NCBI GenBank assembly: GCA_900553255.1
Contig: USCI01000057.1
Location: 1 to 15,481 of the forward strand
Origin: an uncultured Oscillospiraceae bacterium
GTDB taxonomy: Bacteria; Bacillota; Clostridia; Oscillospirales; Acutalibacteraceae
Reading direction: 5' to 3'
Length of the DNA stretch: 15,481 nt
Shown: piece by piece, positions 6,567 through 13,504 of the stretch
How the letters are laid out: each line of letters begins with the position of its first letter
Numbering within the stretch: the first letter of the stretch is position 1
The notes under the pieces: model-generated
Databases searched by the model: none
Told to the model about the DNA's origin: nothing
The model's input: the letters and a program-made list of their open reading frames with translations, nothing else
Translations under genes and position numbers: made by a program

Positions 6567-6584
6567 ATTCCCCGATAGGGAATA
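6566..6584. promoter_or_regulatory. palindromic operator-like site behind the -10 box
   Basis: TATTCCC-CGATA-GGGAATA is a perfect 7-bp inverted repeat with a 5-bp centre. It begins at the last base of the -10 box and covers the expected transcription start, a classic repressor position. The cognate regulator is not identified. The AraC protein downstream would be expected to bind direct rather than inverted repeats. Confidence 0.5.
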
Positions 6585-6617
6585 TGGCCATTTCTTCCGC
6601 AAACATACAGTCACTTT

Positions 6618-6646
6618 ATATTACCGCAATTCGGGACAATCCGCAA
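6618..6646 (-). promoter_or_regulatory. candidate minus-strand promoter for the NusG-II/Gx/rnf cluster
   Basis: On the minus strand TTGCGG (6641-6646) is followed by a 17-bp spacer and TAATAT (6618-6623). The match to consensus is only moderate. It is the best-spaced pair I found upstream of the TTG at 6515 and would give a leader of about 95 bases. Confidence 0.3.
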
Positions 6647-6663
6647 GGCATTTTCACAGGAAT

Positions 6664-6698
6664 CCCCTCCCGCCGCTTTATGTGGCCGCGGCGCGGGG
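6664..6698 (+). other. GC-rich leader hairpin upstream of the alcohol dehydrogenase
   Basis: In the ADH leader, CGCCGC (6671-6676) can pair with GCGGCG (6688-6693) across an 11-nt loop. The flanking CCCC (6664-6667) and GGGG (6695-6698) can extend the stem past an internal loop. No U-tract follows, so it is not an intrinsic terminator. It lies about 12 bases before the AAAGGA ribosome binding site. Confidence 0.35.
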
Positions 6699-6726
6699 CA
6701 ACCGATGAAGAAAGGATGAAAAGCAT

Positions 6727-7836
6727 ATGGATTTCAATTTCTTTATGCCGGTGCAGGTTTTCAGCGGCGAGGGCTGCCTGGCGCAGCACGCCGATGTGCT
6801 GACCGCCCTGGGCAGGCGCTGCCTGGTCGTCACCGGACGCAACAGCGCCAAAGCCAGCGGCGCGCTCGATGATGTGCTGCGCGTGCTGGAGGAACGCAAA
6901 ATCGACTATACGCTGTGTCCGGCAATCGGGCCGAACCCGCTGGTCAGCCAGTGCCAGGCGGCCGCCTGCGCGGCCGAAGCCTGCCGGGCGGATTTTCTCA
7001 TCGGTATCGGCGGCGGCTCGGTGATGGACGCCGTCAAGGCGGCCGCCTGGCTGGCGGCCAACCACATCGGCGATACCGACCGGCTGTTCGCCGGGACGCT
7101 ACGGCATCCGCCGCTGCCGATTGTGCTGATCGGCACCACCGCCGGCACCGGCAGCGAGGTCAGCGCCACCGCGGTGCTCACCCAGGACGACAGCGGCCGC
7201 AAGCGCAGCGTCACCCACCCGAATTGCTACGCCCGTTATGTCTTTGCGGATCCGCGCTACACCGCCTCGATGTCCCGCGCCTTCACCGTTTCCACCGCGC
7301 TCGACGCGCTCTCTCACGCGGCGGAGGGCTGGTTTGCGCCGGGCTGCGGCGACGTGATCACCGCCTTCGGGGAAAAAGCGCTGCCGCTCATCAGCGCCGG
7401 GCTGCGGGAGCTTGCCGCCGCGCCGGACAGCCTTCCGGACGCCGCCGGGCGGGAACGGCTGTTTTACGGCTCCCTGTGGGCGGGCATGGTGCTCAATGCG
7501 ACCGGCACCGCATTCCCTCATCCGTTCGGCTACATCCTCACCGAGGATTTCGGCGTACCGCACGGGATGGCCTGCGCGGTGTTCCTGCCTGCCTTTACAC
7601 GCCGGGCGGAGCAGTACGCCCCCGAGCGCGCCGCACAGCTGTTTGCCCTGTGCGGCGGCCGCGAGAGCTATTATGCGACGCTTCGCGCGCTGGTGGATGT
7701 CGATATCACGATGACCGCCGAGCAGATCGAGACTTACGCCGCCCGCTGGCCGGGGCTGAAAAATCTGCCGCGCACCCCCGGCGGCTTCACGCCGGAGGAC
7801 GGGGTCATGCTGTTCCGGGAACTGTTTTTGCGATAA
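6727..7836 (+). CDS. iron-containing alcohol dehydrogenase (group III)
   Basis: A 369-aa NAD(P)-dependent dehydrogenase of the Fe-ADH family, cytoplasmic, interconverting an alcohol and an aldehyde or ketone. The N-terminal domain has GIGGGSVMDAVKAAA (residues 93-107, nucleotide binding) and GTTAGTGSEVS (136-146). The metal ligands by family pattern are Asp193 and His197 (in DALSHAAE), His265 (in FPHPFGY) and His279 (in VPHGMA), all present, so the enzyme should be active. The ATG at 6727 follows AAAGGA by 10 bases. It stands alone with its own promoter and terminator, between the rnf cluster and the araC gene. The substrate cannot be told from sequence. A role as an electron sink or in sugar-acid metabolism with the adjacent operon is inference. 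Confidence 0.93.
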   Translation: MDFNFFMPVQVFSGEGCLAQHADVLTALGRRCLVVTGRNSAKASGALDDVLRVLEERKIDYTLCPAIGPNPLVSQCQAAACAAEACRADFLIGIGGGSVMDAVKAAAWLAANHIGDTDRLFAGTLRHPPLPIVLIGTTAGTGSEVSATAVLTQDDSGRKRSVTHPNCYARYVFADPRYTASMSRAFTVSTALDALSHAAEGWFAPGCGDVITAFGEKALPLISAGLRELAAAPDSLPDAAGRERLFYGSLWAGMVLNATGTAFPHPFGYILTEDFGVPHGMACAVFLPAFTRRAEQYAPERAAQLFALCGGRESYYATLRALVDVDITMTAEQIETYAARWPGLKNLPRTPGGFTPEDGVMLFRELFLR

Positions 7837-7885
7837 CGGGAGGGAAGCCGCTGCACAAGGCATACGTTTCTCCGAAAAACCTCCT

Positions 7886-7913
7886 GCGGGCCACGAAAAG
7901 TGGCCCGCTTTTT
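7886..7913 (+). terminator. intrinsic terminator after the alcohol dehydrogenase
   Basis: A perfect 9-bp stem GCGGGCCAC/GTGGCCCGC with a 5-nt GAAAA loop is followed directly by TTTTT. It ends the plus-strand ADH transcript 50 bp past the stop. The U-tract is on one side only, so it is not a good terminator for araC. Confidence 0.92.
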
Positions 7914-7922
7914 GCGTTTTGT

Positions 7923-7940
7923 GGGCACAAGGCTGTGCCC
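7923..7940. repeat. second hairpin between the convergent genes
   Basis: GGGCACA (7923-7929) and TGTGCCC (7934-7940) form a perfect 7-bp stem with a 4-nt loop. No T-run follows on either strand, so a terminator role for the convergent araC transcript is weak. Confidence 0.4.
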
Positions 7941-7992
7941 CCGGCTTCTGGATGTTTGGGCAAGGCTTATGCCGCCGCGCAGCCGGTCTGCC

Positions 7993-8802
7993 CTATTTGA
8001 CCTGCGCCGTCCTGGACGGCGGCTGCGCATACAGCTTTTTATATGCGCGGAAAAACGCGGAATAATCCCCAAACCCGCATTCCTGCGCCGCATCGGTCGG
8101 CGGCGTCCCCCGGCGTATGCTCTGCCGCGCCGCGGCGAGCCGCTTATGGGTGACGTAATTCATCACGGTGGTACCGGTGTACTTTTTAAACACCGTATTC
8201 AAATAATATTTGCTGATAAAAAAGCGGGCGGACAAATCGTCAAGGGTGATCGATTCGCTCAGATGGGCATTGAGATAACGGACAATTTCCTCCACCGTGG
8301 GATTGCCGGCCGGACGCGGTGCGCCCCTGCGCTGGCGGCTCATATACACCACCTGGGTGAGCAGCGCCTGGATCCGCGCCGCAAGCGCCGCATCGCGCAG
8401 ATCACCGTCGAGCGCCTCGCACGCCATCACCTGATCGAAATAGCTGCGCAGGCCGAACCCCTCCACGTGCGGATAGTACACATTCCCCTCCCCGCCCTGA
8501 AACGGCGACAGAAGCAGGCCGGTCATATCCGCCGGCAGCAGCGACGGCCGGAAATGCAGCGCATAGCGTTCATAGGTTTCCTGCCCCTCCACCCGTACGC
8601 CGTGGAACACGTTGGGCGGCAGCAGCAGCATGGATTCCGGCAGCGGGGTGTACTGCCGCCCCTCCACCAGATAGCTGACCCGGCCGCTGATGAAATAATA
8701 GACTTCAAACGTCTCGTGGCAGTGCAGGGCATATTCCTCCGTCGGCTGGCAGTCGGCCGTATGGTGCGCCATCATTTCCGCATTGGACAGGGTGCTGACC
8801 AT
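7993..8802 (-). CDS. AraC-family transcriptional regulator with cupin sensor domain
   Basis: A 269-aa regulator. The N-terminal part is a cupin-like sugar-binding domain: the HCHETFEVYYFISGRVSYLV region starts near residue 27, and LLLPPNVFHGV follows near 59. The C-terminal part has two helix-turn-helix motifs (about 183-209 and 234-258). The second contains the GFGDYSAFFRAYKK signature of AraC/XylS proteins. This architecture is that of ligand-responsive activators of sugar operons. The ATG at 8802 has GGGAAG about 8 bases upstream. A TTG at 8823 is an in-frame but weaker alternative. It is divergent from the six-gene sugar-acid operon, so it is very likely its regulator, with a uronate, uronide or pathway intermediate as the probable signal (inference). 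Confidence 0.93.
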   Translation of the reverse strand: MVSTLSNAEMMAHHTADCQPTEEYALHCHETFEVYYFISGRVSYLVEGRQYTPLPESMLLLPPNVFHGVRVEGQETYERYALHFRPSLLPADMTGLLLSPFQGGEGNVYYPHVEGFGLRSYFDQVMACEALDGDLRDAALAARIQALLTQVVYMSRQRRGAPRPAGNPTVEEIVRYLNAHLSESITLDDLSARFFISKYYLNTVFKKYTGTTVMNYVTHKRLAAARQSIRRGTPPTDAAQECGFGDYSAFFRAYKKLYAQPPSRTAQVK

Positions 8803-8832
8803 TCCCTCACTTCCCGCTGACAAGATGCTCTC

Positions 8833-8861
8833 AGTGTATCACAACACCGCAATTTTTGCAA
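8833..8861 (-). promoter_or_regulatory. araC promoter
   Basis: On the minus strand TTGCAA (8856-8861), a 17-bp spacer and TACACT (8833-8838) with an upstream TG (extended -10, TGATACACT) form a promoter. The start would fall near 8826, about 24 bases before the ATG. The -35 hexamer is part of the upstream TTGCAATGG repeat. Confidence 0.65.
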
Positions 8862-8885
8862 TGGATCTCCCCGCCCTTGCAATGG
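8856..8885 (+). promoter_or_regulatory. direct-repeat operator, probable AraC-family binding sites
   Basis: TTGCAATGG occurs twice, at 8856-8864 and 8877-8885, exactly 21 bp apart. Extended to 15 bp, the two copies share 12 bases. Two direct half-sites in the same helical phase immediately upstream of and touching the -35 region are the hallmark of AraC-type activator sites. The upstream copy also supplies the -35 box of the divergent araC promoter, predicting autoregulation. Confidence 0.7.
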
Positions 8886-8910
8886 CATTCCGATCAAAAA
8901 ATGGTAGACT
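8883..8910 (+). promoter_or_regulatory. promoter of the sugar-acid operon, activator dependent
   Basis: The -10 box TAGACT (8905-8910) is preceded by TGG (extended -10). The best -35 match is the poor TGGCAT (8883-8888) at 16 bp, overlapped by the downstream operator half-site. A weak -35 covered by an activator site fits an AraC-activated promoter. It predicts a leader of about 77 bases. Confidence 0.6.
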
Positions 8911-8993
8911 GGAGACAGTATGAACGGTATCGGCCGCAGGCGGCCCCGGCTTTGGCCGATCTGATTCAGAGAAAGAAAAGAAGGGGGATCTCT

Positions 8994-9755
8994 ATGGTTC
9001 TCGGCGCTCAGCTTTACACGCTGCGGGATTACATCAGGGACGAAAGGGACATCCGGTTTACGCTTGCACAGGTTGCAAAAATGGGGTACACCACCGTCCA
9101 GGTATCCGGCATGGGCCCGATTGATCCGCAGGTGCTGCGGGAAATCTGCGAGGAAAACGGGCTGCGCGTGGTGCTCACCCATACCGACCCCGTGCGCATT
9201 ATGAACGACACCGACGCGGTCATCCGGGAGCACGACATTCTCGGCTGCGATTACATCGGCATCGGCGCGATGCCGGAAAAATACCGCACCGCGTTCTGGC
9301 TGCCGCATTTTGCGGCGGATTTCAAGGAGCCGGCCCGCCGCATCGCCGCTGCGGGCAAAAAGCTGATGTACCACAACCACAATTTTGAATGGGAAAAGCT
9401 GCCGGACGGCAAACGGATCATTGAGCATCTGCTGGAGGATTTTTCCGCCGACGAGCTCGGCATTACGCTGGACACCTACTGGGCACAGGCGGCCGGCGCG
9501 GACGTGTGCGCATGGCTGGAGATACTCCGGGACCGCATCGCGTGCGTGCACCTGAAGGACATGGCGGTGCACGGGTTCACACAGGTGATGGCGCCGGTGA
9601 TGGAGGGCAATATGAATTTCGACGCCATCCTGGACAAAATCACCGCGCTCGGCACGGTGGAATACCTGCTGGTGGAGCAGGACGTCTGCGAGGGCAGCCC
9701 GTTCGACTGCCTGCAGACGAGCTATAACAACCTGAAGGCCAGGGGCTTTCACTGA
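8994..9755 (+). CDS. sugar phosphate isomerase/epimerase-like TIM-barrel protein (AP endonuclease 2 / xylose isomerase-like fold)
   Basis: A 253-aa single-domain protein of the Xyl_isomerase-like TIM barrel family (PF01261). Putative metal or substrate ligands sit at the ends of the barrel strands: His64 (THTDP), YHNHNFEWEK (126-135), Asp160 in LDTYWAQAAGAD, His186 in VHLKD, Glu204 in MEGN and Glu228 in LLVEQD. Relatives include inosose dehydratase IolE, ketose epimerases and the lyases of 3-keto-glycoside pathways. The sequence does not single one out. The ATG at 8994 is chosen because AAGGGGG precedes it; longer in-frame starts would run through the promoter. As first gene of the operon, followed by two Gfo/Idh/MocA dehydrogenases, it probably isomerises or eliminates a keto-sugar made by one of them (inference). 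Confidence 0.85.
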   Translation: MVLGAQLYTLRDYIRDERDIRFTLAQVAKMGYTTVQVSGMGPIDPQVLREICEENGLRVVLTHTDPVRIMNDTDAVIREHDILGCDYIGIGAMPEKYRTAFWLPHFAADFKEPARRIAAAGKKLMYHNHNFEWEKLPDGKRIIEHLLEDFSADELGITLDTYWAQAAGADVCAWLEILRDRIACVHLKDMAVHGFTQVMAPVMEGNMNFDAILDKITALGTVEYLLVEQDVCEGSPFDCLQTSYNNLKARGFH

Positions 9756-9805
9756 ACATACGGTTTCCGGCGGCTGTCCGGCCGCGGGAAGAAAGGGGAT
9801 ACGTC

Positions 9806-10960
9806 ATGCAGAAGGTAAAACTCGGGATTATCGGCGTGGGCAACATGGGCTCCACCCACGCCAAAAACATTGCCGCCGGCGAGGTGCCGGAAATGGAGGT
9901 CACCGCGGTCGCCGACCGCAGTGAGCAGCGCCGGGAATGGGCGAAGGAAAACCTTCCCGAAGGGGTGAAAATCTTTACCGAGGGCAGCGAGCTGATCGAC
10001 GCGGGCGTGTGCGATGCGGTGCTCATCGCGGTGCCGCACTATCAGCATCCGGAGCTGGCCATTCGCGCGTTCGGCAGACACCTGCACGTCATGTGCGAAA
10101 AGCCGGCCGGCGTATACACCAAGCAAGTGCGGGCGATGAACGAAGCCGCCGCGAAGAGCGACCGGGTGTTTGCGATGATGTTCAACCAGCGCACCAACGC
10201 CGTGTACCGGAAAATGCACGAGATCATCACGGGCGGCGAAATGGGCGCGATCAAGCGGGTCAACTGGATCATCACCGACTGGTACCGCACCCAGGCTTAC
10301 TACGATTCCGGCAGCTGGCGCGCCACCTGGGCGGGTGAGGGCGGCGGCGTGCTGCTCAACCAATGCCCCCACCAGCTCGACCTGCTGCAGTGGCTGACCG
10401 GCATGCCGTCAAAAGTGCGCGCCTACTGCCACTACGGCAAGTGGCACGATATCGAGGTCGAGGACGACGTGACCGCCTATCTCGAATATCCGAACGGCGC
10501 CACCGGCGTGTTCATCACCACCACCGGCGACGCCCCCGGCACCAACCGGCTGGAGGTCACCCTGGAATGGGGCAAGCTGATCTGCGAGCACGACAAGCTG
10601 ATCCGCTACCAGCTCGACGAGAGCGAGCGCAAATTCTGCGTCACCTGCCCGCAGGGGTTCGACCAGCCGAAATGCACCGTTTCCGAGGTGGAAACCGACG
10701 GCGAAAACCCGCAGCATGTCGGCGTGCTGCGCGCCTTTGCCGGCAACATCCTGCACGGCACCCCGCTGGTCGCCCGCGGCGAGGAGGGCATCAACGGGCT
10801 GACCCTGTCCAACGCCATGCACCTGTCCGACTGGCTCGGCGAGGCGGTCGATCTGCCGTTCGATGAGGAGCTGTTCCTCGAAAAGCTCAACGAGCGCCGG
10901 GCGGTCTCCCGGCTGAAAACCGGCACCGGTACGTACTTTGACACTTTCGGCAGTTATTGA
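9806..10960 (+). CDS. Gfo/Idh/MocA family NAD(P)-dependent sugar oxidoreductase (first copy)
   Basis: A 384-aa two-domain dehydrogenase. The Rossmann domain has GIIGVGNMGSTH (residues 8-18 region), with Asp37 at the end of the second strand favouring NAD(H). The EKP motif (98-100) places Lys99 at the active site, and NQRTNAVYRK (127-136) follows. The catalytic domain has WYRTQAYYDSGSWRATWAGE (159-178) and NQCPHQLDLLQW (185-196), with His189 as the likely proton-transfer residue. Such enzymes oxidise or reduce hydroxyls of sugars, inositols or glycosides. The WYRTQAYY block is one I associate with glycoside-acting members common in gut Clostridia (recollection, not searched). GAAAGGGG lies 8 bases before the ATG. 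It is 50 bp after the TIM-barrel gene. The natural substrate is unknown. Confidence 0.9.
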   Translation: MQKVKLGIIGVGNMGSTHAKNIAAGEVPEMEVTAVADRSEQRREWAKENLPEGVKIFTEGSELIDAGVCDAVLIAVPHYQHPELAIRAFGRHLHVMCEKPAGVYTKQVRAMNEAAAKSDRVFAMMFNQRTNAVYRKMHEIITGGEMGAIKRVNWIITDWYRTQAYYDSGSWRATWAGEGGGVLLNQCPHQLDLLQWLTGMPSKVRAYCHYGKWHDIEVEDDVTAYLEYPNGATGVFITTTGDAPGTNRLEVTLEWGKLICEHDKLIRYQLDESERKFCVTCPQGFDQPKCTVSEVETDGENPQHVGVLRAFAGNILHGTPLVARGEEGINGLTLSNAMHLSDWLGEAVDLPFDEELFLEKLNERRAVSRLKTGTGTYFDTFGSY

Positions 10961-10986
10961 ACACGCTGAAGAAGGAGGAACACAAA

Positions 10987-12060
10987 ATGTCCAAAACAGA
11001 CGGCATGCATTATGCCCCCAAGGGGAAGCCCGCACCGGTGGTAAAACCGGGGGAATTCGTCTTCGCCGCCTCGGCGCTTGACCACGGCCACATCCACGGC
11101 ATGTGCAACGGCCTGACCGAAGCCGGCGGCACTCTCAAATGGGTGTACGACCCCGATCCCGCCAAAGTGGAAGCGCTGCTCAAGGAGCATCCCGGCGCCA
11201 GGGCCGCCCGCAGCGAAGCGGAGATCCTGGAGGATCCGGAGGTGCGGCTGGTCGCGGGTGCGGCGGTCACCTCCGAGCGCTGCGCGCTCGGGCTGCGGGT
11301 GATGGACGCCGGCAAGGATTATTTCACCGACAAGGCGCCGTTCACCACCCTCGAACAGCTGGACAGCGCCAAAAAGAAGGCCGCCGAAACCGGGAAAAAA
11401 TACATGGTGTACTACAGCGAACGCCTGCATGTGGAATGCGCCGTATACGCCGGCGACCTCATTGAGCAGGGCGCTATCGGCCGGGTGATCCAGGTCATCG
11501 GCCTCGGGCCGCACCGCCTGAATGCCCCGGGCCGGCCGGACTGGTTTTTCCGGCACGAAAAGTACGGCGGCATCCTGTGCGACATCGGCTCGCACCAAAT
11601 TGAGCAGTTTCTGTTCTACTCCGGTGCAAAGGATGCCCGCGTGGTGCGCAGCCAGGTGGCCAACTATAACCACCCCACATACCCCGAGCTGGAGGATTTC
11701 GGCGACGCGATGCTGGTCGGGGACAACGGGGCGACCAACTATTTCCGGGTGGACTGGTTCACGCCGGACGGGCTGTCCACCTGGGGCGACGGACGCACCG
11801 TGATCCTCGGCACCGACGGCTATATCGAGCTGCGCAAGTATGTCAACGTTGCGGCGCAGAAAACCGACAACCATCTGTTTCTGGTGAACAAGGACGGCGA
11901 ACAGCATTTCGAGCTGGCCGGCAAAGTGGGCTATCCGTTCTTCGGGCAGCTCATCCGTGACTGCCTTGACCGCACCGAAACCGCGATGACCCAGGCGCAC
12001 GCCTTCAAGGCGGCCGAGCTTTGCCTGATCGCGCAGAAGCAGGCGGAAAAAATCGTCTGA
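10987..12060 (+). CDS. divergent Gfo/Idh/MocA family oxidoreductase (second copy)
   Basis: A 357-aa protein only distantly similar to its upstream neighbour. The expected GxGxxG of the Rossmann fold is replaced by ASALDHGHIHGMCNGL (residues 28-43), and the EKP motif by DKAPFT (115-120, Lys116). An acidic residue (Asp55 in VYDPDP) marks the end of strand two. YYSERLHVECAVYAGDLI (142-159) and CDIGSHQIEQFLFYSGA (198-214, His203) resemble the catalytic region of the family. A 20-residue N-terminal extension precedes the first strand. The ATG at 10987 follows AAGGAGG by 8 bases. An upstream ATG at 10957 would overlap the preceding gene and lacks a better site. Two non-identical dehydrogenases suggest one oxidation and one reduction, possibly recycling the same cofactor (inference). 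Confidence 0.85.
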   Translation: MSKTDGMHYAPKGKPAPVVKPGEFVFAASALDHGHIHGMCNGLTEAGGTLKWVYDPDPAKVEALLKEHPGARAARSEAEILEDPEVRLVAGAAVTSERCALGLRVMDAGKDYFTDKAPFTTLEQLDSAKKKAAETGKKYMVYYSERLHVECAVYAGDLIEQGAIGRVIQVIGLGPHRLNAPGRPDWFFRHEKYGGILCDIGSHQIEQFLFYSGAKDARVVRSQVANYNHPTYPELEDFGDAMLVGDNGATNYFRVDWFTPDGLSTWGDGRTVILGTDGYIELRKYVNVAAQKTDNHLFLVNKDGEQHFELAGKVGYPFFGQLIRDCLDRTETAMTQAHAFKAAELCLIAQKQAEKIV

Positions 12061-12081
12061 GCCGCCGGAAAGGAAAACAGC

Positions 12082-13485
12082 ATGAAAGCCTTTATGGACC
12101 GCGATTTTCTGCTCGACACGCCGACGGCGGCCATCCTGTTCCACGACTACGCCGAGGCGATGCCGATTTTCGATTACCACAGCCACCTGAGTGCGCAGGA
12201 GATTCTGGACAACACGGCGTTTTCCACTATCACCGAGGCGTGGCTGAAGTTCGACCACTACAAGTGGCGCGCGATGCGCACCCACGGCATCCCGGAAGAC
12301 TACATCACCGGTGGCCGCAGCGACTGGGAAAAGTTCCAAAAATGGGCCGAAATGATGCCGTATCTGATCGGCAACCCGCTCTATCACTGGACCCATCTCG
12401 AGCTGCAGCGGTATTTCGGGATTGCCGAGCCGCTGTGCGCCGCCAACGCGCGGGAGGTGTACGACCGCTGCAACGCGCTGCTCGCCACCGACGGCTTCCG
12501 GGTGCGCGGGCTGCTGGAGAAAAGCCGGGTCTATGCGCTGTATACCACCGATGATCCTGCCGACAGTCTGCATGCCCACGCGGCGCTGAAAACCGCTTAT
12601 CCTACGGTAAACGTGCTGCCGGCCTTCCGGCCGGACCGCGCGGTGCACTGCCATAAGCCGGGTTTTGCGGAATACCTGGACACGCTGGCGGAAGCCGCGG
12701 GTATGCCGATTAACACGCTCGCCGACCTCGAGCAGGCGCTGTGCCGCCGGATCGCGTATTTCCATGCGGCCGGCTGCCGCATCAGCGACCACGGCCTCGA
12801 CCAAGCACTGTACCTGCCGGCCGACGATGCGCAGGCCGACGCGGTGTTCCAGAAAGCGCGGCGCGGCGAGCCGCTCACCCGCGACGATCTGCGCCGGTAT
12901 CAGGGCCACCTGCTGACCTGCCTCGGCCGGGAATACCACCGGCTCGGCTGGGTGATGCAGCTGCATATCGGCCCGATGCGCAACAATTCCGCGCGCATGT
13001 TTGCCGCCGCCGGCGCGGATGCCGGCTTTGATTCGATGGACGACGCGCCGCTCGCGCAGGATCTCTCCCGGCTGCTCGACGCGATGGACGCCGACGACCG
13101 GTTGCCGAAAACCGTGCTGTACTGCCTCAACCCGAAGGATACCGAGACCCTGGCGAGCATGCTTGGCAATTTTCAGGGCGGCGGCATCCCCGGCAAGATG
13201 CAGCTCGGCAGCGCCTGGTGGTTCAACGATCAGATCGACGGCATGCGCCGCCAGCTGACCGCGCTCGCGTCGATGGGCATGCTCAGCCATTTCATCGGCA
13301 TGCTCACCGATTCCCGCAGCTTCCTGTCCTTCCCGCGGCACGAATATTTTCGCCGCATCCTGTGCAGCGAGCTCGGCCGGCTGATCGAAAACGGCGAATA
13401 CCCCGCCGACATCCCCTTTGTCGGCAGCGTGGTACAGGACATCTGCTTCAACAATATCCGCCGGTATATCCCGGCGGCGGAATAA
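12082..13485 (+). CDS. uxaC: uronate isomerase (glucuronate/galacturonate isomerase)
   Basis: A 467-aa member of the amidohydrolase-fold uronate isomerase family, about the normal length (around 465-475). It converts D-glucuronate to D-fructuronate, and in many species D-galacturonate to D-tagaturonate. Signatures are DYHSHLS (31-37; His33 and His35), TTDDPADS (155-162), FRPDR (182-186), SDHGLD (235-240), MQLHIGPMRNNS (292-303), TDSRSFLSFPRHEYFRRI (409-426). All expected motifs are intact. GAAAGGA precedes the ATG, and the gap from the preceding gene is 21 bp. With uxuA and the mannonate oxidoreductase next to it and no altronate dehydratase in view, the glucuronate branch is favoured. Confidence 0.97.
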   Translation: MKAFMDRDFLLDTPTAAILFHDYAEAMPIFDYHSHLSAQEILDNTAFSTITEAWLKFDHYKWRAMRTHGIPEDYITGGRSDWEKFQKWAEMMPYLIGNPLYHWTHLELQRYFGIAEPLCAANAREVYDRCNALLATDGFRVRGLLEKSRVYALYTTDDPADSLHAHAALKTAYPTVNVLPAFRPDRAVHCHKPGFAEYLDTLAEAAGMPINTLADLEQALCRRIAYFHAAGCRISDHGLDQALYLPADDAQADAVFQKARRGEPLTRDDLRRYQGHLLTCLGREYHRLGWVMQLHIGPMRNNSARMFAAAGADAGFDSMDDAPLAQDLSRLLDAMDADDRLPKTVLYCLNPKDTETLASMLGNFQGGGIPGKMQLGSAWWFNDQIDGMRRQLTALASMGMLSHFIGMLTDSRSFLSFPRHEYFRRILCSELGRLIENGEYPADIPFVGSVVQDICFNNIRRYIPAAE

Positions 13486-13504
13486 ACGGAAAGGAAAACC
13501 CTCT

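Noticed and set aside
8803..8993. CRISPR-like or longer repeat array suggested by the TTGCAATGG copies
   Set aside because: Only two short copies exist, 21 bp apart and tied to promoter elements, which fits regulator half-sites rather than an array.
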